A stretch of 64,000 nucleotides of DNA from Pyxicephalus adspersus (GCF_032062135.1 NC_092860.1:131165973-131229972); one strand, 5' to 3'; shown: positions 23,131 through 34,911, counted from the first letter of the stretch. A program made the numbers and translations. Notes: a model not told the origin generated them from the letters alone.

Positions 23131-23957
23131 GATTTGTACATGTTTCAATTTCCACATGAAAAGCATTCTGTTTAGAGAAAAGCTTTGTATCACTGATAAT
23201 GTATCTTGCGTTACTGCAAGAAGTGATTTCCCCAAAGAGTTTTTAAAACTTGTTTTACACTAGTGTATATTGAATATGGTTCAATCATACTAACTTCTTC
23301 ATAAACTGAAGTTAAAATGAGTTATGCTACTCTTATGTAGACATTCAGATCTATTTTACTTAAACAGATTCTTCTGCATTTAAATATAAATTCACGGTAC
23401 ACAAATATTTTACTGCATTATGCTGTCTTAGTCAACATTCATTAAACTGGTTAAGCATAATGAATGCTGAGTTAAGGAAAATCAGGTAAATTCCAGGTAG
23501 GGGATGAAGTCTTTAGGCAATATGTTGTAATGGCTGTACCTCTTTTTAATTAGTCTCTGGATGAAACAAGTCTCATGTATGGCAAAGCTCAGTAGTGACT
23601 GTGACAACCTATCAACTCTTGCTACAAATTCAGCACACTATTTCTGAATAATCTGTATTGTTTATAACATAACCAGACACAGGAGATGGGGCATTGTGCC
23701 TGCTAATCATAGCACAATATAATAGCAATACACAGTATACAGACTTTTGAGGTCACATCCCTATAGTAACATGCTAATGTAATGCTATTATAATGCAATT
23801 CTATTGTATTTTATATGGATATAAAAAACAATATTGACAGTAAAGCTTTCCAACATAATGCAACTACTGTACATATCTCATCTGTAGAGAGATAAGATGC
23901 TTGACTGCCCAACAGAAGAAGTAGACAGTTATTATAAAGTTTTGTTATACACTAGAC
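23131..23957. other. unassigned, repeat-poor DNA
   Basis: No gene is recognised. The part from 23190 to 23480 is free of obvious repeats and has several TAAT and ATTA cores. A regulatory role is only a possibility. Confidence 0.3.
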
Positions 23958-24580
23958 TAGTGTTTCACAACCAGGGTTCTGTGGAAGGTTGCTAGGGGTG
24001 TCTTGAGCAATCTATACTTCTCAAATCATTTTAAGTGACACTTTTCGGCCACCTGTAAGGGTGACATATTTCTTACTGGTCAGTAATGCGGGAGGCATTA
24101 TTTATAATGATCATCACACTAATGCAGCGTTCGCCAACCAGAAAAATTTGATGGTCCACGGCTCTGGCCGTGCACCCCACAGCGGGGTCAGGAGAATACC
24201 CCACTTAGGGGCGTACCAGCCAGAGCCGCGGACCGCGTTCTTTGTATGGATCACAGGCTCGGGGTAGTCATGGTAGTCAGGTAGGGTGTCTCTGGACACA
24301 ACTGACCCACTCTGACGCTGCAGGCTCAGACTTGCTATGGGATAGTGGGTGGGTTCTTGCCTAATGACGTCACTCTGGGGGAAGTTTTTTCCCCTTTGAG
24401 TGACACATGGCATGTGCAGTCCGGAGTCCGTAAATTTAGTGGTCTGTGAGCTCCACAAGGTTGCCTACCACTGCACTAATGTACTATGGGCTGTGGGTAT
24501 AGTAATTATATCAGGGGTTCCATGAAGTCCTGATAGTCATTTCCAGGGATCCCCCACCTTAAAACGGTCCAGAAACACTG
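23958..24580. mobile_element. outer hAT-type element
   Basis: It begins TAGTGTTTCACAACCAGGGT and ends CCAGAAACACTG, inverted ends typical of one hAT group. Its interior is shared in part with 57.6 kb ('actatgggctgtgggtatag', 'tatcaggggttcc'). The flanking 8 bases match at only about half the positions. A second hAT is inserted at 24125-24473. Confidence 0.7.
24125..24473. mobile_element. inner hAT-type MITE with perfect 8-bp target duplication
   Basis: The ends CAGCGTTCGCCAACC and GGTTGCCTACCACTG are imperfect inverted repeats. CACTAATG is duplicated exactly on both sides (24117-24124 and 24474-24481). The element is 349 bp and GC-richer than its surroundings. A second full copy lies in reverse at 46612-46977 and a partial one at 17225. 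Reading frames inside it are not genes. Confidence 0.93.
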
Positions 24581-24749
24581 AACAGGACACAAAAAGAACA
24601 TAACAGCAAACCATATATTGATAATACTCTATACAAACATCACATTCTATGTACATTTCATGTGACTTGTCCTCTAGATACAAAATGTATGTAAATCTTT
24701 ATCTTTCTTTATAGATAGGTCATTGAGCCCTAAACAGAACCACAATACA
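24581..24749. other. unassigned DNA
   Basis: Short spacer without a recognised feature. Confidence 0.4.
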
Positions 24750-24916
24750 ATTCTGGCCCTCCTGGCCCAGTATCACAATTTGTGGATAACTTTGCATCCT
24801 GGCTCCCACACATTCTTTCCCATGACCTGCCCACCCTAATCCTTGGTGATTTTAATGTTGCAATGGATGAACCTAACCTTCCCTCCTCAGCCAAACTGCT
24901 CTCCATTACCTCCTCA
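24750..24916 (+). pseudogene. non-LTR retrotransposon endonuclease fragment
   Basis: The plus-strand frame reads DNFASWLPHILSHDLPTLIL followed by GDFNVAMDEP. LxLGDFN is the conserved aspartate/asparagine core of the apurinic-type endonuclease that nicks target DNA for LINE insertion. Only about 55 residues remain of a domain of more than 200. It is cut off by an (ATA)n run at 24917. The family cannot be told from this piece; CR1, L2 and Rex-like groups are all possible. Confidence 0.7.
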
Positions 24917-24942
24917 TTAATAATAATAATAATAATAATAAT
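24917..24942. repeat. (ATA)n microsatellite
   Basis: About eight to nine AAT units follow the LINE fragment and may derive from its 3' tail. Confidence 0.9.
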
Positions 24943-25769
24943 CATTTATAATGAGGTGAACCAAAAAAAAAAACGTCCATGGAATACCTGTAAAAACATT
25001 AACATTCCATAAATTTGTAAAGTGAAATGATGCTTTATAATTTTCTTCTGACAATTGTCAAACCTGACCTTGTGCATTGTGTTTTTTAATGTTTAATGTT
25101 CACATGTTTTATATTGCATTTATTGCATTATTTGTGGTGTTCTATGGAAAATCATTTCTTTTGGACTGTCAATGTACCACAAGACACAAAAGAAAGAAAT
25201 AAAAATGGGATGGGAAGCTGAAACACGTGTTGAGATGCATTTGCAAGGTACATAAGGGTGTTATATAAAATAAATGGCATCTCTCTGCCTATTGTGCTTT
25301 ACCTTGTGTTATGACAACTCCATGCTTTGGAGCTCCTTGCTGATCATGATATAAGAAATTGGATTCTTCTGGAGATTGAGTGGGAGTTTAGGATGAGCTA
25401 AGAAAGCTTTAGTGGTTGTCAGATTAAGAAAGCAGGTCAAGTGGTTCTAGTGTGATCCCTTTCATGTGGATAACTGTGAGTAACTCTGAAAAGTTCAGAT
25501 AGAGCTAAGAAGATCAAATCAGGTATAAGATGGAGTCCAAAGCTAAGGCTCCATTACTAAAAGCAATGGCTGAGCAGGATACAGAAAACTCTTGTATCCT
25601 GATGCTCTCAATTTAGTAGTGATGGATTATTATTTTGAAATGCCACAAAATGCTGTGAATTGTATTTTGTTGATATAAATAAAAGCCAATGGCTTTATAG
25701 CCCTATTTTTGGAGTGGCAACTGAGTGTGATTTGATGCTGCTTGAATCCCCGTTGGAGCGAGAAAATGA
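24943..25769. other. unassigned DNA
   Basis: No gene or repeat is recognised. Confidence 0.35.
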
Positions 25770-26060
25770 GAAGCAAGAGGAGAAGAGTATCTAGAGATAG
25801 GTTTGGGTACCTAGGAAACAGTTTGACAAAAAGGAGCTTTGTAAATAAAAGTCACAATCCTAATTTGTATTATCTGTGATGGGCAGCCAGTGGGGAGATT
25901 GTCCGAGATGGGCAACATTGTCAGAGTTCAGAAATGACTGAAGTGGAGCCAATCAGAGAAGGGTGCAGCAGTAAACAAGTTGGGTTATAATGAAGGCGAG
26001 TTCAAGCAGAAGAAGAATCAAATTAAAGAAATGTCTTTTAGGTGGAGATGAATGTGGGTA
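25770..26060 (-). repeat. possible LINE ORF2 3' fragment
   Basis: The order 'ggagctttgtaaataaaagt', 'atgggcagccagtgggga', 'agagaagggtgcagcagt' resembles the antisense of a LINE C-terminal coding region, the same region as at 42.3 kb. Decay is heavy and the call is from pattern memory. Confidence 0.3.
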
Positions 26061-26633
26061 GTTAGTGTATCAACATTAAGTTTGAAGCAGAATTATTAGC
26101 TGGTTATCCACATTGAGTGTGTCAAGCAAGGGAGCTGAGCCTCATGTTGGAATAATGACAGTGTCTGTGAATTTAATCAAATATATAAATCCCATTTTTA
26201 AAAAAAAATCATAAAAGATTAGTCTTAGAGGCCGTCTGTCTTTCTTCTTTAGGTCCTGTGGTGTTCCTGGAAAGTTGATTGTGTCATTTGAGAAAGCGGT
26301 AAATGCACCACAACCCCATCTAAAGTAAGAACATAGCCTAAGAGAAACTTTTACAACCAGTCTCTTATCTATGACCTTCCTCGTTCTCCCTATCTTTCCC
26401 ATGTTTATGACTAATGTTTCTTCCGAAAGTGGGAACTAAAGTCTGTACTGTGGAACTTCCAAATCTTCAAAGGCTAATTTTACTGGAACTACTGTCTACT
26501 TACTGATTTTATGAAAGATTAAATCACTATTTTGGTGATAGTTCAGTCAGCTGGAGCCTTTTTGGCTATTTTGTATAGAGATTCATCATGGAATAATGCA
26601 CCTGCTGCTGGTTTTTCTATTCTTGCATCCAAA

Positions 26634-27060
26634 TTAAAGCGGAACTAAACTCAAAATAAAAATAAAAACACCCCACAGATCTATCATTCTATCGGGATGT
26701 TTCTTTGTTTGGGTCCCTGTCACGCCAGCATTTGTCTCCGGCCGGGCACCGACATCTTCTTCTCTCTTCTTCTGGGTTCTTCTTCCTACATCACCTGATC
26801 TCACACTGCGCAGGTGTGAGATCCGGTGAGGTAGATGGGGAAAAAGATTGCAGGTCTCACTGTACAGCCATGAGATCTGGAATTCTATTTTCTTCCATTT
26901 AAGAAAGGGCTCCTTCTCTGCATGCCTGAAATTAGGCCATGCACAGAAGGAGCAGCCAAGAGTCTTCCCGGGATGCGTGACATAGGTATCCTAAGAATCT
27001 TTGTGCTCCCATTATGTTTAGTTATTTTGTGTAGATAAACAGTTACATTAAAATTGTTAG
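26634..27060. repeat. dispersed element, TTAAAGCGGAAC-type family, copy 3
   Basis: The left end is TTAAAGCGGAACTAAACTC. The inside has 'cttcttctctcttcttctgg', 'atctcacactgcgcaggtgtgag', 'gcatgcctgaaattaggccatgc' and 'agaaggagcagcc', matching the copies at 2.0, 17.4 and 40.2 kb. The right end is not clear. Confidence 0.65.
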
Positions 27061-27424
27061 GGTTCCTTAGTATCCTTAGTATTTTCTTTGTGTTGCTCTG
27101 GGTTTTTTCATTTTAAAAATAGGCTCACTGACCCCAGTCAGCACCACTGATAATTGATAGAAAAATTAGCCAGTACTATTACTTTTTTATTACTCGCATA
27201 TGGATTGGTTAGTAAAGCTTCAAATATCTGAATCAATCACTTAACATATATAGAAGGCAATTTAGTTTGAATGAAAAAGGGAACTGGACTACTATATTTA
27301 AAATATAGTATAAGGAGCAAACACCTGTAAAATACACCTGTTAGGGCCTGCCAGTAGAACTGGATTCATATGTTACCACTGCGTTTTGTCCTGTTCTTTC
27401 CAATATACCTTTTAAAATTAAAAA
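27061..27424. other. unassigned DNA
   Basis: Spacer before the L1 copy, without a recognised feature. Confidence 0.35.
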
Positions 27425-28124
27425 ATCTTGTCAAAAAGTGGATTGATCTCAGGCATTTATCTATTTCTAGGTAGGCCACTTGGCCTAAAAGTCAAACATT
27501 ACCCATTCTCTATTACAAATGGCACTAGGCAAGGGTGTCCATTGTCCCCTCTATTATATGCCATAGTGATGGAACATCTCGCGGTGGCGTTGAGGACGAA
27601 TCCGCACGTGCATGGGATCCAGATTGGGAACCATCACTATAAAATGTCATTATTTGCTGACGATTTATTATTGTATGTGTCATCCCCGCAGACTACTATC
27701 CCTGCTGTTTTGGAGGAATTTGAGAAATTTGGGGTTCTAAGTAATTTCAAAGTGAATTTTGATAAATCCGAAATACTTAATGTCTCCCTCAATCCTGTCC
27801 AGGTTCGGTACCTCAGAGACCATACTTCTTTCCGGCATTGCAATGATAAACTCAAATATTTGGGAATTTTTTTATCTGATGATCCAAATAAATTATTTAA
27901 ATATAATTATGATCCACTGCTCAGTAAATTGAAGTTAGAGTTGGCTAGATACGATCTACTCCCTCTTTCATGGTTTGCCAGAATCAACACTCTTAAAATG
28001 GACACTTTGCCCAAGTTGCTATATATCTTTCAAACGGTCCCGATATATTTGCCTCCGGCCTTTCTTAGTAAGCTACAGCTGCTCTGTAGGAGGTTCTTGT
28101 GGAAATCAAGACGCCTAGATTAGC
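27425..28124 (+). pseudogene. L1-type ORF2 reverse transcriptase, 5'-truncated copy A
   Basis: A 231-residue frame (27428-28123) carries the core of an L1-like reverse transcriptase: NGTRQGCPLSP at residues 31-41 (motif block 4), FADD at 76-79 (two catalytic aspartates) and LKYLGIFL further on. The endonuclease and the N-terminal part of the polymerase are missing, so the copy is 5'-truncated as is usual for L1. A frameshift near 28110 breaks the frame. The coding sense then continues in another frame (PRLALRYITRP, then PKNYGGVGVPDL) before a second shift near 28210. The catalytic residues are intact, which suggests moderate age. Confidence 0.93.
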
Positions 28125-29328
28125 CCTTCGGTACATCACTAGACCTAAAAATTACGGCGGAGTTGGGGTCCCTGACCTCAGATCTTACTACAGAGCGGCC
28201 TTACTAACTCGAGTTGTTGATTGGTCCACATGCTAAAAAGTTTCTCTCTTGGTCTGCTCAGGATAATAGGCAGATTTACAGTATACTTCAGAATGGTCAA
28301 ATCCCACCGTTCTCATCGTTTGACGCCAGGGTGCAGAGGCTTCCCTCAGCGTGGATATATTATCACCAGTTGGTTTCTTTTCTCTCCACCGTTCTGGCCT
28401 TATGCCCCACACAGCGAAGCCTCACGGCTTTTGAAAAGGTCCTCTGCTCACCAAACAGACCAATTCATGTGATATCCCTGATTTACGAGATTCTGATTAA
28501 ACATCACATTAGCAACGCCCCCACCTATACAAGATACTGGGAAGCGGAACTTGGGGAGGCCGTCTCTCCGTTAGATTGGGAGAAAGCTTTCACTCTAACC
28601 CACAAAATGTCTCTTCCTTGTAAGACCCAAGAGACTAATTTTAAAATTTTATCTAGATGGTATTTATGTCCATCTGATATACATCGTATGTTCCCCTCCC
28701 TGTCTGATAGATGCTGGCGTTGCCACTCCCATCGAGGTACAATGCTACACATATGGTGGGACTGCCCCAATATTCGCAAGCTGTGGTCCCAAGTAGGGGA
28801 TATCTATAACAGTGTGTTCGGATCAGACCTGAGGATTACCCCTCAGATAGCCCTGCTATCTATTCTCCCAGGGTCTGTAAAGGCTAACAAGAATGATGTG
28901 TTGCGGCATTTTCTTGCGGCCGCTAGATCAATTATTCCCAGAAAATGGAAACAGACTGTAGCACCCTTCTTGAAAGATTGGTTTACAGAACTAGAAAAGA
29001 TACAGCATCTGGAAAGGCTTGTAGCGGAGGATGACAACAAATGGGAACAATATAAGTTGATTTGGTCCGCTTGGGATTGGTACAAGGATTCCACCCAATT
29101 CAAAGTTCTCTGGCAAGGCTCTCACTGAAAGCAACGGTGAAGCTCAAGGTGTTTTGTCTTGGTGTATGGCAGCTGGATAGTGTAGTTGTAAGCGAGGCCA
29201 GTCGGGCGCTCCCTTCCCCCCCCCTTCCTCTCCCTCATCTCTCCCTTATTTGTTCTCTGTTCCCCTCCCCCCCAGGCTACCTTGTTAGATATACCCTTCC
29301 CTCTTCCCCTTTTGTTAAATTACTTTTG
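28125..29328 (+). pseudogene. L1-type ORF2 C-terminal region and start of 3' UTR, copy A
   Basis: A 304-residue frame (28214-29128) is the L1 ORF2 C-terminal domain, ending WQGSH. The zinc-knuckle-like motif CWRC is at residues 167-170, followed by H179 and C184 (C-x2-C...H-x4-C), typical for this region. After the stop comes a C/T-rich 3' UTR. The copy stops at 29328 without a poly(A) tail, so its 3' end was lost. The last 287 bp (29042-29328) recur at 30177-30463. Confidence 0.9.
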
Positions 29329-30176
29329 GTATAAAGCCAAAGATGGTTCATCACATACAGATTGCAAGCTCTGCTGTCAAACTGACCCATTCTGGCACTT
29401 ATACCCATGAAAGCCTATGTGTGGCGGGGGTAGTTTTTTTAGGTGTACGTGGTAGACCTTAGAGGCTTTATTGAGTATCTAGTAAATCCTTGTTTGGTTT
29501 ATTTATAAATGTTTTCGTAATGAACTATGTGGTTATATTAATATTACATGTCGACCATCACAACATCTGTAAAATTATGGCCTTTTTCTCCCTTTTTTAA
29601 TTCCATAGTTTAGTGATCTTATTAAAATATATGCACAATAACTCACAGCTTGTATATTCAGCAGTATCTTGTGTCACTTACTATCTAAGACTTGATCAAT
29701 AAATAATAAATATATATGAAAATATAAAGAAATATGCAATATGTCACATACCAATAAGGAAACATTAACTCAAACAAATCTTCCTTTTTCCGAGCCCAGT
29801 CTATCATTTGTTTTCAGCTGACTGCTCTCTGTTGTGGCAGGTTCATGTTTTCAGCTTCTGTGTCTTTCTTAGGATAAAAATCCTATGAGACGTAGTGTGC
29901 AACCCCTAGTTCTTGTGGATGTGGAAAATTATAAATGACAAGTCCCCTTAGTGGGCTTGCTGTCGTGTGAACTTAGAGGAAACTTAAGAGTTGTGCAGTG
30001 ACAGCAAATAGCTTGGCTAGAAGTGAATAACGATAATGAAGTCAGAGCTAGGGAACAATGGTTTGGAATAAGCACAGGTTATATGAGCTAGATATTTTCT
30101 GGTCTCAAGAGCTAAAGGTAAGACATAGATGGTGTAATACAGATCTGTTTTAAAGCTCATCAAATATAAAGTCAGT
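29329..30176. other. unassigned DNA between two L1 copies
   Basis: No L1 sequence or gene is recognised. It ends in ATAAAGTCAG, part of a likely target duplication for the following L1 copy. Confidence 0.4.
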
Positions 30177-30843
30177 TGGGAACAATATAAGTTGATTTGG
30201 TCCGCTTGGGATTGGTACAAGGATTCCACCCAATTCAAAGTTCTCTGGCAAGGTTCTCACTGAGAGCAATGGTGAAGCTCAAGGTGTTTTGTCTTGGTGT
30301 ATGGCAGCTGGATAGTGTAGTTGTAAGCGAGGCCAGTCGGGCGCTCCCCTCCCCCCCCCTTCCTCTCCCTCATCTCTCCCTTATTTGTTCTCTGTCCCCC
30401 TCCCCCCCAGGCTACCTTGTTAGATATACCCTTCCCTCTTCCCCTTTTGTTAAATTACTTTTGCACCAGTGCCTTGTTGAAAAGCTCCTCCGGTATACCC
30501 GGGGGCGATCCTGTTATTTGACTCATCGGACCCCCTGGGTGGTTGTTTTTTTTTTTTTTTTTGTCAATCCAGGGCGGTTAAATGTTATGTTTATTTTAGA
30601 GTCTCATCTACCCCCTGTTGTCTTGTACTTACGGATGTATTTTTATGTATCAGCACTGCTACATATTTAGTGTTATATATATAATTGTAAAATATCATTG
30701 TTAACTTTTCTAAAGGTTGTTCATGTTGGACCAGAGGTTGTGCTGGCCCTTCTTTTCTTTTTATTTTTGTATGTGGTATTTCCCTCACCTGTTTTGTATT
30801 ATTATGTGTAAAACTCAATAAAAAATGATTGAAACAAAAAAAA
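30177..30843 (+). mobile_element. L1-type copy B, short 5'-truncated insertion with 3' end
   Basis: It starts within the last ORF2 codons (the same point as 29042), runs through the C/T-rich 3' UTR, a T run near 30546 and the end 'ctcaataaaaaatgattgaaac', then poly(A) at about 30836-30844. AAAGTCA precedes the left end closely and follows the poly(A), consistent with a 7-bp target duplication. It differs from copy A at only a few of 287 shared bases. Confidence 0.85.
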
Positions 30844-31539
30844 AGTCAAACATTGACTTTTGGCTGGATCTTTGTGCTTCATTCTGTTGGGCCTCCCTGC
30901 TTCTGCCGGGCCTTCTGCTTCCCTAGGTCTTCTTGTCCACATATTACTGACCATGTGTTGCTTATGATGGGTGTTTTTGTTCACCTGCACACTTAGAACT
31001 TTCTCAAAAATGTAGATTCCCCTTCTTTTGGTGTGCAGATAAATGTCTGATGTATGGCTTCAGACATCCTGTGTACATAGTTGTCTGTTGTAGTATTAAG
31101 TCGGTCAGTGGGTAGCATTCAGCTTGGAGTTTTTAGATTTAGTAATTGACCTTGCTTTGCACCTGCTGTGACCCAGTTGTAATTCCTCTGAACATTTCAC
31201 CTTTAAGCATTATCATTTTCCACGTTCTTTGGGTGACCCCTGGTATGACTATTCATTATGATTCTGTCTCATCTTTTGGTATTGACAATTCTCAGCTGTC
31301 TTGATCCCTACTTGCTCAGCTGCCTTTAGTATTTAACTTTTCCCTACTGTGTGCACCTGTTGTGTAGGCTTTGGCTCAGTAGGGGTTACTGCATTCTGTG
31401 CTTTGCTCCTTGCAAATTTTTTATTGAATAAAAAAGATTTAAAGTTAATGTTACCAGAACATTAGTCCATACATGTGTAAGAAGATGGATATGCACCGAC
31501 CACCTGTCTCTGTCCTATTTTTGCAGACACTTTGCTAAT
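30844..31539. other. unassigned DNA, possible retroelement remnant
   Basis: T/C-rich sequence ending in 'ttattgaataaaaaagattt' (31417-31440), a polyadenylation-like end. I cannot assign a family. Confidence 0.3.
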
Positions 31540-31890
31540 GAATACTAAGGGATATTTAGCTTTTGTTTAGTCCTTTGAGGAAAGTTGACTGTGTCATTTG
31601 ACGTTCATTAAAATCAGTGGGAGAGCATCATTCTTCTATAATAAATAAAAAAGGCTCATTAATCAAAAGCTATTAAAGTGTGTGGCTAATTTCCCAAACA
31701 GAAATAAAACGGCCCGGGGCTAAGATAACTAGCTTGAGGCTCGTAATTCTGCTTTGGTATGTTTTCTTTACTTATGAATCACAGTTTAATGTGCAATCTG
31801 CAGACATTGTTGGAAACTGACTAGGTTCAAGCATACTGGGTTCTTAAAAGTTTAATGCAAATTAGTATACATTTGAAGTACCTATGATTC
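31540..31890. promoter_or_regulatory. candidate conserved noncoding block
   Basis: Repeat-free, with several homeodomain-type cores (CATTAATCA, GGCTAATTTCC, GCAAATTAG) and an intact CG-containing stretch 'aaaacggcccggggc'. It has no open frame. The regulatory idea is inference from composition only. Confidence 0.25.
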
Positions 31891-33146
31891 ATTAAAAATT
31901 ATGTTTGTACCAGTCTAGCCTCATTGCTGATATAAAATAACAATGCAATAAATTGTAAACATTTTTTTTTCTTCATTACATATTTAATATTTTTCTGACC
32001 TAGTAAACATTCAGGTTACCCAAAACTAATTTTTCTCCTTTTCCCCATTGGTTGGCTAGGTCACCAAATGTCTTTCCATCATTCTTAAACACACTTCCTG
32101 CAAGATCTCCCTGACAGAGGATTTGACCCTTTGTTTCTGGATGTCATATTCCTCACCTTTGTTGTCTAAAATAATAAAAAGTTTCCACTGGGAAAATCCC
32201 CCTTGGAGTGATTGTGGCACATCTGGGAACACAGATGCAGAAATTTTAAAGCAAAAGTTACTTAAAGTTAATTTTATAAAAATTGCTGCTGTTCTGCAAT
32301 ACTCAGCTATTGTTAAGCATTGTGCCCAACTAAAAGCCCTCCAGTTAGCATTTCTGTTCTGAATGGAAGGAGATGTAAACCAAGGCTGTCTTAGTCCCAT
32401 CTCATCACTGGGGCCAACAGATCTACTACTCCGAACAGCACTTTCATATCATTACCTGTTTAGTGCAGGAGTAAAGACTTCCCATTGCTACTTCCAGAGG
32501 AGAAAAAGTGACATCACCGAAAGATTGCAGGGTTACAACAGGTATGTATAGTACAAATAATGTGATAGAAGAGTAATATCGGGGCCCTAAATTTTAATAA
32601 AAAAAATAAAACAAATAAAACAAGTTTATGTATGTTTTGTAACTATTGCAGCTTCATACCTATTCTGCCTAGGCTTCTGCCTATTGTAGATAAAAACTAT
32701 ACCCTTAACCCTTAAGTAGATAAGTCTTAGAGGCACCCACAAAAAACTCCTTTTGCAGGGGTTGCCATATATATATATATATATTAAACCACTCACATTG
32801 GCAGGAAAGTACATTTCTGGTAGCATTCTGTACATTGACAGTACTATTTTCAACTGACAGTACAGTCTATTGTGCAGGGAAAAACATTTTTTTTTTGACA
32901 CTTAGAGAAATAGCCATATTTACAAATTGAAACTGAAAGTTGATTTTTAATAATAAATTACAGTATGTTCATTTGTTATTTTTTAAAGATTAAGATTTTT
33001 TGGCTTTTTTAGCAAAGTTCGGTTATTTGAACAAATTCACTAAAATGCATGTGGTTGATAGAGAAATTAGGTGCTCTTTAAAGGTATGATGTGCTTTTAT
33101 GGGTTGGAAACACAACTACAATATAGTATGCTGAATTTGTTCTATA
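31891..33146. other. unassigned DNA
   Basis: A 114-residue minus-strand frame at 32056-32400 and its plus-strand shadows show no domain I know and may lie in a decayed repeat. A short (TA)n run is at about 32769-32784. Confidence 0.35.
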
Positions 33147-33605
33147 CAAGTAGTCCCTGAGTTAAGGACATCCAACATACGGACAGCTCCTAGATACAAA
33201 TAGGGCTTCCCTGCTCATTTGTGTGCAGGACAAAGGCTTGATGGGGTGGAGGGGGCAGTTTGCATGACTTGGAGAATAATTATTTTGCTCTTCTGCAAGC
33301 TCTTGTAACTCTTTAATGACCAAAACAAACTCTGCAGTTGTTTCTTTTTGCATATCAAAGCACAGCTTGCTCCAGAAGGTAATGAATGTCTAGGCTCCAT
33401 AAAGTTTTTTTTCCCTTTGTTTTTGATTAACTCACTGTGAGAATTTAATACAGTAACTGACACCTCACTGCCTAATAATATATTGAGACAAACATCTGTC
33501 CTAATAGCATTTAACAAAATAATGTACCTGTTCCGACTTACATACAAATTCAACTTACCAACAAACCTACAGTCCCTATCTCGTATGTAACCCGGGGACT
33601 ACCTG
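33147..33605. mobile_element. TA-flanked MITE (CAGGTAGTCC family), copy 1
   Basis: The ends CAAGTAGTCCCTGAGTTAAG and CCCGGGGACTACCTG are inverted repeats bounded by TA on both sides. The subterminal part 'cgacttacatacaaattcaactt' is shared with 35808-36262 and 53130-53612. TA targets and this end type fit the Tc1/mariner superfamily, perhaps the pogo/Tigger branch (inference). There is no transposase frame. Confidence 0.85.
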
Positions 33606-34639
33606 TATAGTCTTTCTGACAAAAGGCATATAGATGTGTGTACTACCACTTTACAGCTGGAATACTGAATAGCAACAGAAATGCTGAAATATGAAGTGTT
33701 AAAATTCAGTTCGTGTTTACAGATATTTATTGTTATTTATTGTATTACAACCTGAAACAGTTACCAGCGGATGGTGAATCATCACAGCCTTGCTTATTGC
33801 CCTCTTAGCAGGTAGTCCCTTAACATAGATAGTACAGCAGTTTTATTAGCTGCTGTGCAATAAAAAAAGAATATATATGTATTTCTCAGCAGCTGTCTGC
33901 TATACATTACTGCTCTCCCCTGACAATATTTTCTTTTCAAATCAGACTAATGTTCTATTCAGTGGAATAACTCAGGGACTTGTCACTGCATTATCAAATA
34001 AAACATTGATGGCACCTTAACAGATAAAACTCTTCTCCAATTTTTCAATTTTCTTAATGTAGACTCCTACAGTTGGTAAATAACAATAAATATACTAAGT
34101 CCTAAAACTTAAAATGTAGGAGGATAATTTGGCAATATACATTTTGTGTCAGAAGAAAGAAAAATGAATACAATTTTTTATCTCGATCAATTAAATCCTT
34201 TATAAATTCAAGTTTTAACAAATTCTAATAGCAATCAGATTGATAAGTAAATACAATCAGTGTGAATAAGCATGGTGCATGGTGCACAGAATATCAGTTT
34301 CATGGCTTGCATTGTAGTATTACAGCCCTTCTCTATCTCTAGCTCTGACTTCAGCCAGTGGCAAGGTCAAGCAGATGTGATCATGTTATACCCAAAGTAG
34401 GAAGAGCAATAGATGCCAGACTTTATTTAGCAGCTCCCCAAAGTACTGGAATACATCCAGCCTGTGTTAATAGGTATGTGTGTTTCACATCGATGTATCT
34501 AATGCATGCATTGACAATGGCTGTAATGCACGTCTGTCTACAAGGTGTGTAGGTGTCTCAGCACACCAGTGTATATTATGGTATGTGCAGTAATTCATGT
34601 TGTAATGTGTGCAGTGATGCACTACAAAGGGGTCAGTAG
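33606..34639. other. unassigned DNA
   Basis: No gene is recognised. The segment from 34440 to 34630 has diffuse repeats of 'gtgtgcagtgatgcac'-like words. Confidence 0.35.
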
Positions 34640-34911
34640 GTGCTTAAAGCCTGGCAACCAGCTATATACACAGCGGACATAAATATGTCCAACATTTTCC
34701 AGATAAAACTATATATACATAGTTGATCCAGGGGAAGGCAAAAAAAGTCCTATAAAACATAGTTCAATTTACTCCAGCAATGCAAAATAAAAATCCTTCC
34801 TGATCTTGTGAGGCAATCGGATGTTCCCTGGATCAACACTCTCTGGTGTCATTCCTTTTAAAATGTAATACCCAAATATATTCTGTACTTCTAGAAAAAC
34901 ATACAGCTTAA
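34640..34911 (-). pseudogene. CR1-like LINE ORF2 C-terminal fragment, distal part
   Basis: On the minus strand, from the TTAA at 34908-34911, the frame reads VFLEVQNIFGYYILKG and then RLPHKIRKDFYFALLE before a stop. It is in register with the fragment at 35516-35645 once the intervening MITE is skipped, so one LINE-derived sequence was split by that insertion. The CR1-like label rests on the other half. Confidence 0.6.

Noticed and set aside
24061..24458. Frames on both strands at 24.1-24.4 kb
   Set aside because: They fall inside the inner hAT MITE; the sequence is bounded by an 8-bp target duplication.
29062..30670. Plus-strand frames of 90 and 157 residues after the L1 ORF2 stop
   Set aside because: They are out-of-frame readings of the L1 C-terminus and C/T-rich 3' UTR, present in both L1 copies.
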